Below are positions 36,471-45,150 of a DNA stretch of 64,000 nt, in pieces (position 1 is the stretch's first letter; the number at the start of each line of letters is the position of its first letter). Under the pieces are notes generated by a model. That model searched no databases, was not told the DNA's origin, and worked only from the letters and a program-made list of their open reading frames with translations. The stretch comes from Arthrobacter sp. GTDB taxonomy: Bacteria > Actinomycetota > Actinomycetes > Actinomycetales > Micrococcaceae. The DNA is taken from assembly GCF_031179985.1 (NCBI RefSeq), contig NZ_JAPSHJ010000007.1, positions 70,582 through 134,581 of the forward strand. Direction: 5' to 3'. Made by a program: the position numbers and the translations under genes.

Positions 36471-39400
36471 TCAGTCGTTGAACAGCCCGGCCAGGTCCTC
36501 GGCTGTCAGCGATCCGCCGGCAAGGGTATCGCCTTCCATGACGTCCGAGAACAGCTGCGATTTCCTGGCCTTCAGTGCCATGACCTTCTCCTCGATGGTG
36601 TCCTTGGCCACGAGCCGATAGACCATGACATTTCTTGCCTGGCCGATCCGGTGGGTCCTGTCCACCGCCTGCGCCTCCGAGGCGGGGTTCCACCACGGAT
36701 CCAGCAGGAAAACGTAGTCTGCTTCGGTGAGGTTCAGGCCAAAGCCGCCGGCTTTCAGACTGATGAGGAACACGGGCGCCGAGCCGTTCTTGAATTCGTT
36801 CACCACATCGGAGCGGTTGCGGGTGCTGCCGTCGAGATAGCAGAACTCGATCTTCTCCTCGATGAGCCGCTCACGGACCTTGCCCAAAAAGCCAGTGAAC
36901 TGGCTGAAGATGAGAGCCCTGTGGCCCTCGGCCACAAGGTCCTCGAGTTGCTCAAACAGCACATCCAGCTTGCTGGACCGGACCGAGGTCAGGGTCGGAT
37001 CCACCAGGGAGGCGTCCAGGCTCAGCTGGCGCAGGAGGGTAAGGGACTGGAAGATGGTGAAGCGGTTCTTCTTGACATCGTCGATCAGGCCCAGGATCTT
37101 TTGACGCTCACGCTGCAGATGGGTCTGGTAGACCTTCTGATGGCGCGGGTTCAGGACCACTTCCAGGATCTGCTCCTGCTTGGGCGGCAGGTCCCGGATG
37201 ACCTGCTCCTTGGTGCGGCGCAGCATCAGCGGACGGATCCGACGCCGAAGCTTGTCCAGCTGCGCCTTGTCGCCGTTCTTTTCCACCGGCTTTTGGTAGT
37301 TCTCGGCGAAGCGGCCCGGGCTGGCGAACAGCCCGGGAGCCACAATGGACGTCAACGCCCAGAACTCCATCAGGTTGTTCTCCAACGGCGTGCCGGTGAT
37401 CACCAGCTTGAAACCCGCCTGCAGTTTCCGGGCACACTGGTAGGCCTTGGACTGGTGATTCTTCACGAACTGCGCTTCATCCAGCATCAGGCCCGCCCAG
37501 GCACGGGATGCGTAGGCCTCGTAGTCGATCCTGAAGAGGGCGTACGAGGTAATGACGACGTCGGCTCCGGCCATCGCTTCAACAGGGTCGGCGCCGCTTT
37601 TGGCGAACGTCTCGCCGACGGCCCTGACTGTCAGCCCTGGTGCGAAGCGGGCAGCTTCGGCTTCCCAGTTGCCCACCACGCTGGTTGGCGCGACCACCAG
37701 GAACGGTGCCCGCCCGGATACGGCTGCACCGCTGACATCAGCTGCGGCCCCGGCGTTGCCAGCCTCGGCAACGCCAGTATCAACACCCGCCGCCTCTTTG
37801 GCAGCGCAAATCAGTGCCAGCGCCTGGACTGTCTTGCCGAGTCCCATGTCATCTGCCAGCACTCCGCCCAGGCCGTGCTTGTACAGGAAGGTAAGCCAGT
37901 TGAATCCGTCCAGCTGGTAGGGCCGCAGCTCAGCGTTCAGGGAAGCAGGCAGCGGCAGCCCCTTGGTGCCGCCATCGAGCAGTCCGCCAACCGCCTCCCG
38001 CCACGCGGCCGCCTGCTCATCCACAATTCCCAAGTGCGCCAGTTCGTCCCACAGGCCGGCCTGGAACCGGCTGATCTGCAGCGGCGCGTCCTTGTTGTCC
38101 TGCAGCGACCGGGCTTCGTCGATCAACGCCCGGAGCTGGTGCAGCTCCGGAAGATCCAGGGAAAAGTAGGCGCCGCTGGGCAGCAGCATGCGTGTTTGTC
38201 CGGCGGCCAGTGCGGAAAACAGCGCAGCGAAGGAAACGGGCTGGCCTTCGAGGGTGATGACGATTCCGAGGTCAAACCAGTCCCGCTGCTCGGTGGCCTT
38301 CGTGGAGATGGCGACGATGGGGGCTTCCTCAGCCTCGCGGTAATCAGCGATCACACCTGCTGTATCCACCTCGACCCCGGCTGTTTCGCGGAGCCCGGGG
38401 AGTACCTCTTCGGTGAACGCCAGCGTGTCCAGGCCTTTGAGCTCAACAGAGGCTGCCAGGCGCGGGGTGCCCCAGCCTCCGGCGGCAGACTCGCCAAGGG
38501 AAGGCACAACGTCCCACGGCTGGCCCACGGCCTCCAGAATCCGAGCTTCGCTGGGATCGTCGCGGTAACCCTGGTCGTCCGAATGGCGCCACAGGGGCTG
38601 GGCGGTTACCAGGTTGCCGGACTTGTAGTGCCATTCCCAGTGCAGCCGGACCCGGTGGTCTGCACCATAATTTGCCAGCAGGGACAGTGTGGGCACCGCC
38701 AAAGTGGGAAGTTTCACCGACTCGTCCGAGGCCGTTACGCGGGCAGCCTGCTTGAGCTTCGGATAGAAGCCGGTGAGGAACCTGCTCTCATCCTTGGCCG
38801 GAATATGAAGGGTGTTCGCAGCAGTCACGAAATTCAGCAGTTCTTCGCTGAGCCCGTTCTCCAGCGCAGCGAGCGTAATCACCGGTTCAGCGGCAGAGGT
38901 TGCGGCGCCATCGATTCCGGGAAGCGTGGCGTGGTCCGAGGTCAGGAAGATCCCGTGCGCCGGCCGCCCGATGGTTCCGACAGACGCAGGGTTCACCACC
39001 TCGCCCTCAACGGTCACGGTGGGCGATAGCACCAGCCCGCCGCCGTCGGCCGTGTCTAGCGGAGCGGCTGCCCTTCCGGCTGAGTCCCCTGGGTCGGTTG
39101 GGTCCCCTGGGACGGGTGGCCCGGAACGGGTGAGGTTAAGTCCGACGACGGCGGGAGACTCCGCGAAGCGGACAGCTTCCTGCCCGCGGCCGTGGACCAG
39201 GGCGACGCCGATCTTCCGTGCTTCAGCGAGCAGGCTCCAGAGGTTCTTACCGGCGTAGGTGTTCAGGCCGAGCCATGGGGCCGAGGCGACGTGCTGCCGG
39301 TTGGCCTGGACGGTATGCGAGGCCAGGAATTCCTGCATCCACTCGACATGCTCCTGGTTGCATTCTCTTTTGAAGTTCAGATAGCTGAGGGTGTTCCAGG

Positions 39401-39998
39401 AGACATCGCCGCGGATCCATTTCCCCTTCGCGCCCATGATGACTGGCCGGGCCTTCAGCTGCCGGACGCTTCGAAGCGGATCCCGGCGTCCCGTGTAGGA
39501 GAAGTGGGGCGCCGGCTCTTCGATCTCAAACTGCAGAGCCAGGGGGATGCCGTTGGTGGACTGGGTGATACCGGGCTTGGCGATGAGCGGACTCAATGCC
39601 TGCTCCCAGTCGGCCAGTTCCAGGCTGTGCTGATCGCGGGAAAGCCGGGAAATCTCGGCAGGGGCGAGCAGTTGGACGCGCGTGGCCGGATTGTCCTCGG
39701 CTGCGAACAACAGGGCAGCGACGTGCTTGCAGTCCTTGCGCACTGGGCAACTGCACACGCCCACAGTGCAACTCCAACCACCGCCCTTCCGGACAAGCTT
39801 GGCTGTGGTCGAATACGGGACCTCTGCGCCGCCCCTGACCTTGCCAAGCATGAGCCCCGTTGCAGCATCGAAAGTGATGCCCGAGACGCGGCTGCCCATG
39901 GCATAGGCCAACCCGGCCGCAAGGGAACGGTCGTTGATAGCGGGAGTCTGAATTGCCAGCGCCGAACTCTGGTCCGGTTGGGATGGAATGGTATGCAC
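36471..39998 (-). CDS. SWIM-domain SNF2/SWI2-family helicase (DEAD/DEAH)
   Basis: A 1175-residue Snf2-type ATPase. A SWIM zinc finger stands at the N-terminus: CxC-x5-CxH at Cys82, Cys84, Cys90 and His92. Residues ~300-700 are an accessory region. The Snf2 core begins at about 690: DDMGLGKTVQALAL (motif I, ~718), ITSYALFRIDYEA, LDEAQFVKN (DEAQ, ~841), then SEAQAVDRTHRIGQ (motif VI). It acts on DNA or protein-DNA complexes by ATP-driven translocation; the role is unknown. The start is a GTG at 39998. Single gene between the DUF202 pair and the Rv2629-like gene. Confidence 0.92.
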   Translation of the reverse strand: MHTIPSQPDQSSALAIQTPAINDRSLAAGLAYAMGSRVSGITFDAATGLMLGKVRGGAEVPYSTTAKLVRKGGGWSCTVGVCSCPVRKDCKHVAALLFAAEDNPATRVQLLAPAEISRLSRDQHSLELADWEQALSPLIAKPGITQSTNGIPLALQFEIEEPAPHFSYTGRRDPLRSVRQLKARPVIMGAKGKWIRGDVSWNTLSYLNFKRECNQEHVEWMQEFLASHTVQANRQHVASAPWLGLNTYAGKNLWSLLAEARKIGVALVHGRGQEAVRFAESPAVVGLNLTRSGPPVPGDPTDPGDSAGRAAAPLDTADGGGLVLSPTVTVEGEVVNPASVGTIGRPAHGIFLTSDHATLPGIDGAATSAAEPVITLAALENGLSEELLNFVTAANTLHIPAKDESRFLTGFYPKLKQAARVTASDESVKLPTLAVPTLSLLANYGADHRVRLHWEWHYKSGNLVTAQPLWRHSDDQGYRDDPSEARILEAVGQPWDVVPSLGESAAGGWGTPRLAASVELKGLDTLAFTEEVLPGLRETAGVEVDTAGVIADYREAEEAPIVAISTKATEQRDWFDLGIVITLEGQPVSFAALFSALAAGQTRMLLPSGAYFSLDLPELHQLRALIDEARSLQDNKDAPLQISRFQAGLWDELAHLGIVDEQAAAWREAVGGLLDGGTKGLPLPASLNAELRPYQLDGFNWLTFLYKHGLGGVLADDMGLGKTVQALALICAAKEAAGVDTGVAEAGNAGAAADVSGAAVSGRAPFLVVAPTSVVGNWEAEAARFAPGLTVRAVGETFAKSGADPVEAMAGADVVITSYALFRIDYEAYASRAWAGLMLDEAQFVKNHQSKAYQCARKLQAGFKLVITGTPLENNLMEFWALTSIVAPGLFASPGRFAENYQKPVEKNGDKAQLDKLRRRIRPLMLRRTKEQVIRDLPPKQEQILEVVLNPRHQKVYQTHLQRERQKILGLIDDVKKNRFTIFQSLTLLRQLSLDASLVDPTLTSVRSSKLDVLFEQLEDLVAEGHRALIFSQFTGFLGKVRERLIEEKIEFCYLDGSTRNRSDVVNEFKNGSAPVFLISLKAGGFGLNLTEADYVFLLDPWWNPASEAQAVDRTHRIGQARNVMVYRLVAKDTIEEKVMALKARKSQLFSDVMEGDTLAGGSLTAEDLAGLFND

Positions 39999-40163
39999 TA
40001 CTTTCGGCAGGTCAAAATGCTGCAGGTTATCTGATCCATCTTAGTCAGCGAAACCTCAGTCCGAAGGTAGCCGTTGACGGTTCTCCTCGAAACAGCCCGA
40101 TGCTAACGTTGAAAGTGATCTGCAGCACGTTTGACCTTAGGTTCAAAAGGAAAGGAGATCGAG

Positions 40164-40409
40164 ATGGTTGAGCGGGGAAATACCACCCATGGGCCAGCCT
40201 TGGACGACAAGATGAAGCAGGAAACCCAAGCGCTTCACCAAGGAAAAAGGTCAGGACACGTTGAGGAATGGCGGGAAACCGAGCCCCTTCCGGACGACAC
40301 TGACAGCCAGGAAACCAGGGAATCCGTCCGGGAAAATCTGCCCGCAGGTGAGCCTGAACCCCCCGAGGCCGGCAGCCGGAAGAACAGCGAAACAACGGGA
40401 AACGGGTGA
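40164..40409 (+). CDS. Small acidic hydrophilic protein
   Basis: An 81-residue protein, MVERGNTTHGPALDD, rich in Glu, Asp, Lys, Gln and Arg, with no hydrophobic stretch or cysteine. AAAGGAGATCGAG precedes the ATG. It overlaps the Rv2629-like gene by four bases, so both are in one operon. The upstream ~130 bases hold its promoter. No family recognised. Its composition suggests a disordered, stress-type protein. Confidence 0.75.
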   Translation: MVERGNTTHGPALDDKMKQETQALHQGKRSGHVEEWRETEPLPDDTDSQETRESVRENLPAGEPEPPEAGSRKNSETTGNG

Positions 40410-41608
40410 ACGGGATGAATTCGACCCTTGAAAGATTCTCGAAGCTCCTTGAGAAGGACGGCACCTGGTGCACAGTGCTGGCCGACGCCGGGACGGGGAC
40501 CGTCGATTCCCTGGAGGCGGCAGACGTCAGGCCCGGGCAGATCCGTGATGCACTTCTTGCAGCGGGAGCTGCCAAAGCGGATGCCCAGGCTGTCGAACAA
40601 GCTATCCAGCCGCTGGAGGGAGTCCAGAATCCAGTGGCCCGCTTCCTGCTGGTCCACGACGGCCGGGTAGAAGTTGACGAGGTACTCGCCGGCGAGCGCG
40701 TCGACAGTCCCTATGTAAAAGTCGGGGTAGTGCCAGATCTCCTGCCGCTTCTGCGTCATGCCGATTCCGACATACCAGTGGTGACGGCCAGTGTTGACCG
40801 CTCAGGTGCTGATATCAAGCTCGCCTACGCGCGTCGCGCCATCACGGGCGGACCTGAATCCAGCCGCTCAGTGCAGGGCAGCACCGAGAACCTCAAAAAG
40901 GTGCCTGGTGGCGGTTGGTCCCAAGGGCAGTTCCAGCACCGGACCGAGGAGATCTGGCGGAAAAATGCTGAAGATGTGGCGGCCGAAATAAACCGTCTGG
41001 TGCAGACCGAACGCCCGGCAATTGTGGCTATTGGCGGGGATATCCGCGCCCGCGACCTTGTCCTGCATCAGTTGTCGGAGAATGCCCGTGCGATTGCCAC
41101 CACTGTGGACTCGCATACCAGGGCCGGCGGCGCGCATCCGGAAGTCATGGATACCGCCGTCGAGAAGCTGCTGGCTGAAAACAAGGCGTACTCACAGCGG
41201 CGGCTGCTCGAACAGCTCGAGGAGGAGAAGGGGCACAACAACGGAAAGGCTGCGACCGGGATCGGGTCCGTGGTTCACGCCCTCCAGCAGGCGCAAGTGC
41301 AAACGCTGGTCCTGAGCACGGAACTGACAGCAGATCCGGGCGGAGGGAATACGGCTACTGATCCTGACAGCCACCCGGCGAGGGAAATGCTGGTCCTGGG
41401 TTCCAGCCCGTGGATTGCCACTGTGGAAGAGGAAACTCTCGGAGCTCAAATCCTGGGCAAGGCATCCGCTGCCGCTGCGCTGATCCGGGCAGCAGTGCTG
41501 ACAGACGCCGACGTCGAAATCCTGCCCAAGGCAGCGATTCCAGGTGGCGCCGTCGTGGCGGCGCTCCTCCGCTGGCCGGTTGGTCCGCCGGTTCCGGAAG
41601 AAGGCTAG
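40406..41608 (+). CDS. Rv2629-like baeRF2-family protein (eRF1-related)
   Basis: A ~400-residue protein related to Rv2629 of M. tuberculosis, a dormancy-induced member of the bacterial archaeo-eukaryotic release-factor-like families. The key segment GGGWSQGQFQHR (residues ~168-179) corresponds to the GGQ-loop position, but the GGQ itself is replaced. A Lys/Glu-rich region and a C-terminal alpha-beta domain (AIGGDIRARDLVLHQL, DADVEILPKAAIPGGAVVAALLRW, quoted in part) follow. The start is uncertain: the GTG at 40406, overlapping the previous stop, or the ATG at 40415. Expected to touch ribosomes, but the function is not proven. Confidence 0.82.
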   Translation: MNGMNSTLERFSKLLEKDGTWCTVLADAGTGTVDSLEAADVRPGQIRDALLAAGAAKADAQAVEQAIQPLEGVQNPVARFLLVHDGRVEVDEVLAGERVDSPYVKVGVVPDLLPLLRHADSDIPVVTASVDRSGADIKLAYARRAITGGPESSRSVQGSTENLKKVPGGGWSQGQFQHRTEEIWRKNAEDVAAEINRLVQTERPAIVAIGGDIRARDLVLHQLSENARAIATTVDSHTRAGGAHPEVMDTAVEKLLAENKAYSQRRLLEQLEEEKGHNNGKAATGIGSVVHALQQAQVQTLVLSTELTADPGGGNTATDPDSHPAREMLVLGSSPWIATVEEETLGAQILGKASAAAALIRAAVLTDADVEILPKAAIPGGAVVAALLRWPVGPPVPEEG

Positions 41609-41611
41609 CAA

Positions 41612-42089
41612 CTACCGGCAGCCGGCATTCGACGGCGGGACGCTCCACCATCGGAGCGTCCCGCCGTCGCACCCGGCCTTTGCCGTCCGCTCCCTGCTTA
41701 CAGGGCTGTGCAGGGAAATGTAGCCTTTGCGCAGCTGGATCTCCACACCTTCAGTCTCTTCTGCCCACGCCAGCAAGGCATCGGCTATCGGCCGCAGTTC
41801 AGGATGACTGGCGCACTGGGCATCCAGAAGCTCTCCAGCGTCGCGCAGCATGAATTCGGGGTAGCCGAACATTTCCCAGGACACGGCGTACTGGGCATAG
41901 CCGGTGACGCAGTGCTCCTCCCGCATCCAAACCCGGAGCTCGCCGTCATTTTTTCAGACCTGCTGCCCGGGCGCGCTCGACCCACCAGCTGACGTCATGC
42001 CCTGATTTACGCTGCAGAAGGGCGTGGTTGCTGTCCACCATGGTCTGCCAGGACTTCGCAGTATCCTTCAGATCGCTTGGCTTCGCCAT
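41612..42089 (-). pseudogene. Frameshifted gene with a DUF5655-like C-terminus
   Basis: The ATG at 42089 opens MAKPSDLKDTAKSWQTM, running through DVSWWVERARAAGLKK to a TGA at about 41946. The continuation is in another frame: NDGELRVWMREEHCVTGYAQ, through IADALLAWAEETEGVEIQLRKGYISLHSP, to a TAG at 41612. The frame changes at a run of six A; removing one A restores a single 158-codon gene (GLKNDGEL). DUF5655-like similarity (VEIQ...KGYISLHSP) is recalled, not checked. Could be a pseudogene, a sequencing error in a homopolymer, or slippage. Confidence 0.65.
41630..41669. terminator. Strong 17-base hairpin between convergent genes
   Basis: CGACGGCGGGACGCTCC (41630-41646), loop ACCATC, and the perfect reverse complement (41653-41669). 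It lies just after the Rv2629-like gene and inside the last codons of the frameshifted minus-strand gene. It probably ends transcripts from both sides. Confidence 0.82.
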
Positions 42090-42170
42090 GGTCTCAATGC
42101 TAACGGCTGGCGGCCTGATGGCCCGGTCCCGGGTTTCCTTCGCAGTGGCCATTGATTAGTGTGAGTCACT

Positions 42171-42833
42171 ATGGTTACTCCAATGTTCACCGTTTTTCAG
42201 ACGATGACTGGTTTCCATGGGGGGCTTCGACGCCGTGCTGCAGCCGGCACGCTCGGGGCGATGCTGGTTCTTTCCGCAGGGATTCCTGTGGCCAACGCTG
42301 CGGGTCCGGCGCCGCAGGACACGTGCTTCCTGTTGATCTGCTCCCCGTCCCCGCCAGAGACTGCGGAACCCGCGCCTACGCAACCTGCACCGGGTCCAAC
42401 AAGCCCCTCTGAGGCTCCGGGAACGCCCTCAAACCCGCCTCCCGCCCCTGCCCCGGCCGTTCCTTCCGGTCCGGCGCCGGCGGAGGAGACCGTCGCTCCT
42501 TCCCACGCACCCAGTCCAAACTCTTCGGCTCCTGACAGCTCGCTGGACGGTGATGACCTGGGAGCTTCGTCCACAGATACGAATTCCAACGCGCAACAGG
42601 TCCAGGCAACCGGCGGGGTGGGACCCGCTGGCCAAGGTATTGCTCCGGCCTCAGGTGCAAAGGACAACGGCGCCACATCCTCCCGGCATCTTGAGCAGGC
42701 CTCCCTGGTCCACCAGGGCAAGGGGAACGCGTCGGTGTGGTGGGGGATCGTTGCGCTTGCTGTGGCGGGTATCGCGCTGGTGATCTTTTTCAGGCTGCGG
42801 CGGACGGAAAAGCTGCTCGCAAAGTCTCCTTGA
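42171..42833 (+). CDS. Exported Pro/Ala/Ser-rich protein with a C-terminal membrane anchor
   Basis: A ~220-residue protein. A Sec signal (hydrophobic residues ~28-42, ending NAAG), then a short Cys pair (QDTCFLLICS), a ~120-residue Pro/Ala/Ser-rich linker, and a C-terminal helix VWWGIVALAVAGIALVIFF followed by RLRRTEK. No LPxTG is present, so it is probably anchored by the helix itself. The start is uncertain (ATG at 42171 or 42183). Function unknown; it stands in front of an ECF-sigma group. Confidence 0.72.
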   Translation: MVTPMFTVFQTMTGFHGGLRRRAAAGTLGAMLVLSAGIPVANAAGPAPQDTCFLLICSPSPPETAEPAPTQPAPGPTSPSEAPGTPSNPPPAPAPAVPSGPAPAEETVAPSHAPSPNSSAPDSSLDGDDLGASSTDTNSNAQQVQATGGVGPAGQGIAPASGAKDNGATSSRHLEQASLVHQGKGNASVWWGIVALAVAGIALVIFFRLRRTEKLLAKSP

Positions 42834-42852
42834 AAAAACTTTTGGATATCGC

Positions 42853-42882
42853 GTAACCGATCCATGGTGCATGGCGATGTAT
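42853..42882 (+). promoter_or_regulatory. Possible ECF-type promoter
   Basis: GTAACC (42853-42858), 16 bases, CGATGTAT (42875-42882). The -35/-10 style resembles ECF promoters, and the spacing (AACC-N16-CG) equals that of the SigL-type promoters at 46.5 kb. Candidate only. Confidence 0.35.
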
Positions 42883-42918
42883 AGGGAGTGCGGGCGTTGC
42901 TTCGCACCACCTGACCTG

Positions 42919-42942
42919 CCGGCTGTACAAGAGCCGGTTTTT
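42919..42942 (+). terminator. Intrinsic terminator or leader attenuator
   Basis: CCGGCT (42919-42924), loop GTACAAG, AGCCGG (42932-42937), then five T. It follows the Pro-rich gene by ~90 bases and lies 31 bases before the next start, in the leader of the proposed ECF promoter. It may terminate the upstream transcript or attenuate this one. Confidence 0.6.
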
Positions 42943-42972
42943 GCACCAGTCCCAAATTCTTCGGAGGGTTCC

Positions 42973-43611
42973 ATGTCCTTGTTCACTGTTATTGCCACCA
43001 GTAAAGTCGCCGCGAGCGCATTGGCCGCAGGCGCCCTGGCGGTTGGTGGCACCGGTGCCGCAGCATACGCCGGCGCACTTCCCACCGAGGTTCAGCAGAG
43101 CGCCCATGAGCTGTTGGGAGCCCCTGCCCCCCACGTTGGCGGAGTTTCAGACACCGCCAAGGCTGCCGCTGACGCTGCTGCCGACGCCGATGCAGACACC
43201 AATGTTGAGGCCGGCACAGGAACCGAGGCCGGAGCCGAAGCCGGAGCCAGCGCTGCCGCCAACGCCGGTGTAGCCGCTGCCGTTGATGCAGCCGGTCCCG
43301 CCGCTTACGCTCTCTGCACAGCATTCACCAACGGCGGCCTCGAAGCTTCCTCTGAAGGATTCGTCTCACTGAGCATTGCTGCCGGTGGCGAAACCGGCAT
43401 TGAAAGCTACTGCGCCGGTGTCATCGAGGCAGGCAAGGCTGCAGGTCACGTTGAAGGCCAGGCTGAGGTCTCCGGGTCGGCCGCTGCTAAGGTAGAGGCT
43501 CCGGCAGTTCCCGAGCTGCCGACCCAGGCTGCCGTACCGGCAGCTCCGGAACTGCCTGTCGCGGTTCCCACCGAGGCCGCTGACGTTGCCTCATCGGCTG
43601 TACGCCCGTAG
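42973..43611 (+). CDS. Exported Ala-rich protein of unknown function
   Basis: A 212-residue protein. The N-terminus MSLFTVIATSKVAASALAAG has a hydrophobic signal-like stretch (to ~residue 35); the rest is rich in Ala, Glu, Asp and Gly with two cysteines (ALCTAFTNG, IESYCAGV) and a Pro/Ala/Val tail. GGAGGG precedes the ATG at 42973; the frame is open further upstream. It shares a short pattern (ALAVGG.GAAA) with the ECF-partner gene at 44293. No known family. Confidence 0.72.
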   Translation: MSLFTVIATSKVAASALAAGALAVGGTGAAAYAGALPTEVQQSAHELLGAPAPHVGGVSDTAKAAADAAADADADTNVEAGTGTEAGAEAGASAAANAGVAAAVDAAGPAAYALCTAFTNGGLEASSEGFVSLSIAAGGETGIESYCAGVIEAGKAAGHVEGQAEVSGSAAAKVEAPAVPELPTQAAVPAAPELPVAVPTEAADVASSAVRP

Positions 43612-43627
43612 CGCTTAATCTCTAGCG

Positions 43628-43666
43628 GCCGCGGGGCTCCGTGCCTCTCCGCAGGAGCTCCGCGGC
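43628..43666. terminator. GC-rich hairpin after the Ala-rich gene
   Basis: GCCGCGGGGCTCC (43628-43640) pairs with GGAGCTCCGCGGC (43654-43666) with one mismatch and a 13-base loop. It probably ends transcription before the sigma factor. Confidence 0.6.
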
Positions 43667-43741
43667 GCACAAAAGCGCGCGACGTCAGAGCTGTTCCAGA
43701 ATCAGGAACGCTGACTTCGCCGCACGGATGGAGGAGCCCGG

Positions 43742-44296
43742 TTGCTGGACTCTGTGACTGATGAATATGTGCACACTGACGGCGCAGACCCGTCCGTGCT
43801 ATTCACGGTCGCTTACCGCCGATATTCCGGCGCAGTTCTGGGCTACCTCCGGGCCAAGGGAGTCGACGACGCCGAGGCCGTCACGCAAGACGTCTTCCTG
43901 GCCTTCTTTCCCAAACTGGAAAGCCTGACCGGCGGGCTGCAGGGGGCAAAATCGTTGATCTTCTCCATCGCACATGCCCGGATGGTGGACCACTACCGCC
44001 GCAGTGAACGTGCGCCTGCGCTGAGCCCTTACGAGGCAGAGCTGGACGGGCGGAGCTCGGCATCTGCTGAAGACCAGGCGATGTCGCACGCCAACGGGCT
44101 GGGAGCCGCGGCCTTGTTGGAGAACCTCAGCGAGGACTACCGCGAAGTTTTGGCGCTGCGGGTCGTAGCCGACTTGTCAGTAGAACAAGTGGCAGACATT
44201 ATGGGCAAGACTCCGGGAGCTGTAAAGCAGTTGCAGCGCCGGGCACTTTGCGCACTCAGGGACCGTGCGTCAATTACGAAACAAGGCACATCATGA
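43742..44296 (+). CDS. ECF RNA polymerase sigma factor
   Basis: A 184-residue sigma-70-family protein. Region 2: VLGYLRAKGVDDAEAVTQDVFLAFFPKL; region 4: EDYREVLALRVVADLSVEQVADIMGKTPGAVKQLQRRAL (quoted in part). The TTG at 43742 follows AGGAG six bases upstream. The stop overlaps the next gene's ATG (ATGA), so it is coupled to a membrane partner. Subgroup not assigned; no canonical anti-sigma domain is in the partner. Confidence 0.88.
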   Translation: MLDSVTDEYVHTDGADPSVLFTVAYRRYSGAVLGYLRAKGVDDAEAVTQDVFLAFFPKLESLTGGLQGAKSLIFSIAHARMVDHYRRSERAPALSPYEAELDGRSSASAEDQAMSHANGLGAAALLENLSEDYREVLALRVVADLSVEQVADIMGKTPGAVKQLQRRALCALRDRASITKQGTS

Positions 44297-45057
44297 GCTA
44301 CACACCCGTATCCGGAAGCGAACGGATCATAGACCAGGTCCTGGCTGAAGCCGGACTTGAAGACGCAGACGATCTCCGTCCCGTCCTGCTTGAACTGCGT
44401 TCTTTGGGCGGCGAGCAGCCGGGGCCAAGCGCAGAGATCCTTGCCCTTATGGAGGGAACCAGGAGCGCTGGCTCCGGCCTGAGCGCCGGAACTCCCGATG
44501 GCCAAATCGCTGACGCTGAGATTGCCGACGCCGGAACCCCCGACCCCGGAAGTGCTGACGTCATCGACCTCGCTGCCCGCCGTCGCAATAAGCGCCGGCT
44601 CCCGCTGACAGTCTTTGGCGTAGCTGCTGCGCTGGCCGTCGGTGGTGGCGCAGCGGCCGCAGCTGACCAGGGCGTACGCGACACACTGCATTCGGCGTTC
44701 ACTTCTATTGCCTCCACTTTCGGCGGCGAGAACCACAAACAGGGCCCCAAGACCCCGACGGTACCGGGGCCAGCGGAAACCGGCGGGGAGTCCCAGGGGA
44801 CAGCGCCGTCGCCTGCTGGCTCGGCCCCAAGTACCTCTGGGACGAACGGGGGTCCGGCTGACGGCACGCACCGCCGTCAGGACGGGGGGTCACAAGCTCC
44901 GGCTGATCCAGGCACAGGACCCGGCAGGTCTTCCGAAAACCCTTGGCCGAACAGAACTGCTCCTGCCATTCCGGACGTTCCGGCTGCGCCGAGTATTCCG
45001 GACCCAGGGCTGACGCCGCCCAGCCTGCCGCCCCTGCCTGCACTTCCCGCTTCGTAG
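44293..45057 (+). CDS. Membrane protein coupled to the ECF sigma factor (possible anti-sigma factor)
   Basis: A 254-residue protein. The N-terminal ~95 residues are cytoplasmic and acidic (IIDQVLAEAGLEDADDLRPV), then RRRNKRRLPLTVFGVAAALAVGGGAAAA is a basic stop plus one hydrophobic helix, and a ~150-residue Pro/Gly/Ser-rich outer tail ends in a PSLPPLPALP motif. A zinc anti-sigma H-x3-C-x2-C motif is absent. Position and coupling (ATGA overlap) suggest anti-sigma function, but this is inferred. The tail resembles that of the Ala-rich gene upstream. Confidence 0.7.
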   Translation: MSYTPVSGSERIIDQVLAEAGLEDADDLRPVLLELRSLGGEQPGPSAEILALMEGTRSAGSGLSAGTPDGQIADAEIADAGTPDPGSADVIDLAARRRNKRRLPLTVFGVAAALAVGGGAAAAADQGVRDTLHSAFTSIASTFGGENHKQGPKTPTVPGPAETGGESQGTAPSPAGSAPSTSGTNGGPADGTHRRQDGGSQAPADPGTGPGRSSENPWPNRTAPAIPDVPAAPSIPDPGLTPPSLPPLPALPAS

Positions 45058-45150
45058 CGGGCTGACGGCGCCACTCCGCAGCCCTGAGGATTCCGCAAAC
45101 CCTGCTGCATGACGCCCTGCCACACAGCAGGACCTTGAGCATAATGCTGC

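Noticed and set aside
36651..39029. 792-codon open frame antisense to the SNF2 gene
   Set aside because: Explained by high GC of the opposite strand; no homology and no ribosome site.
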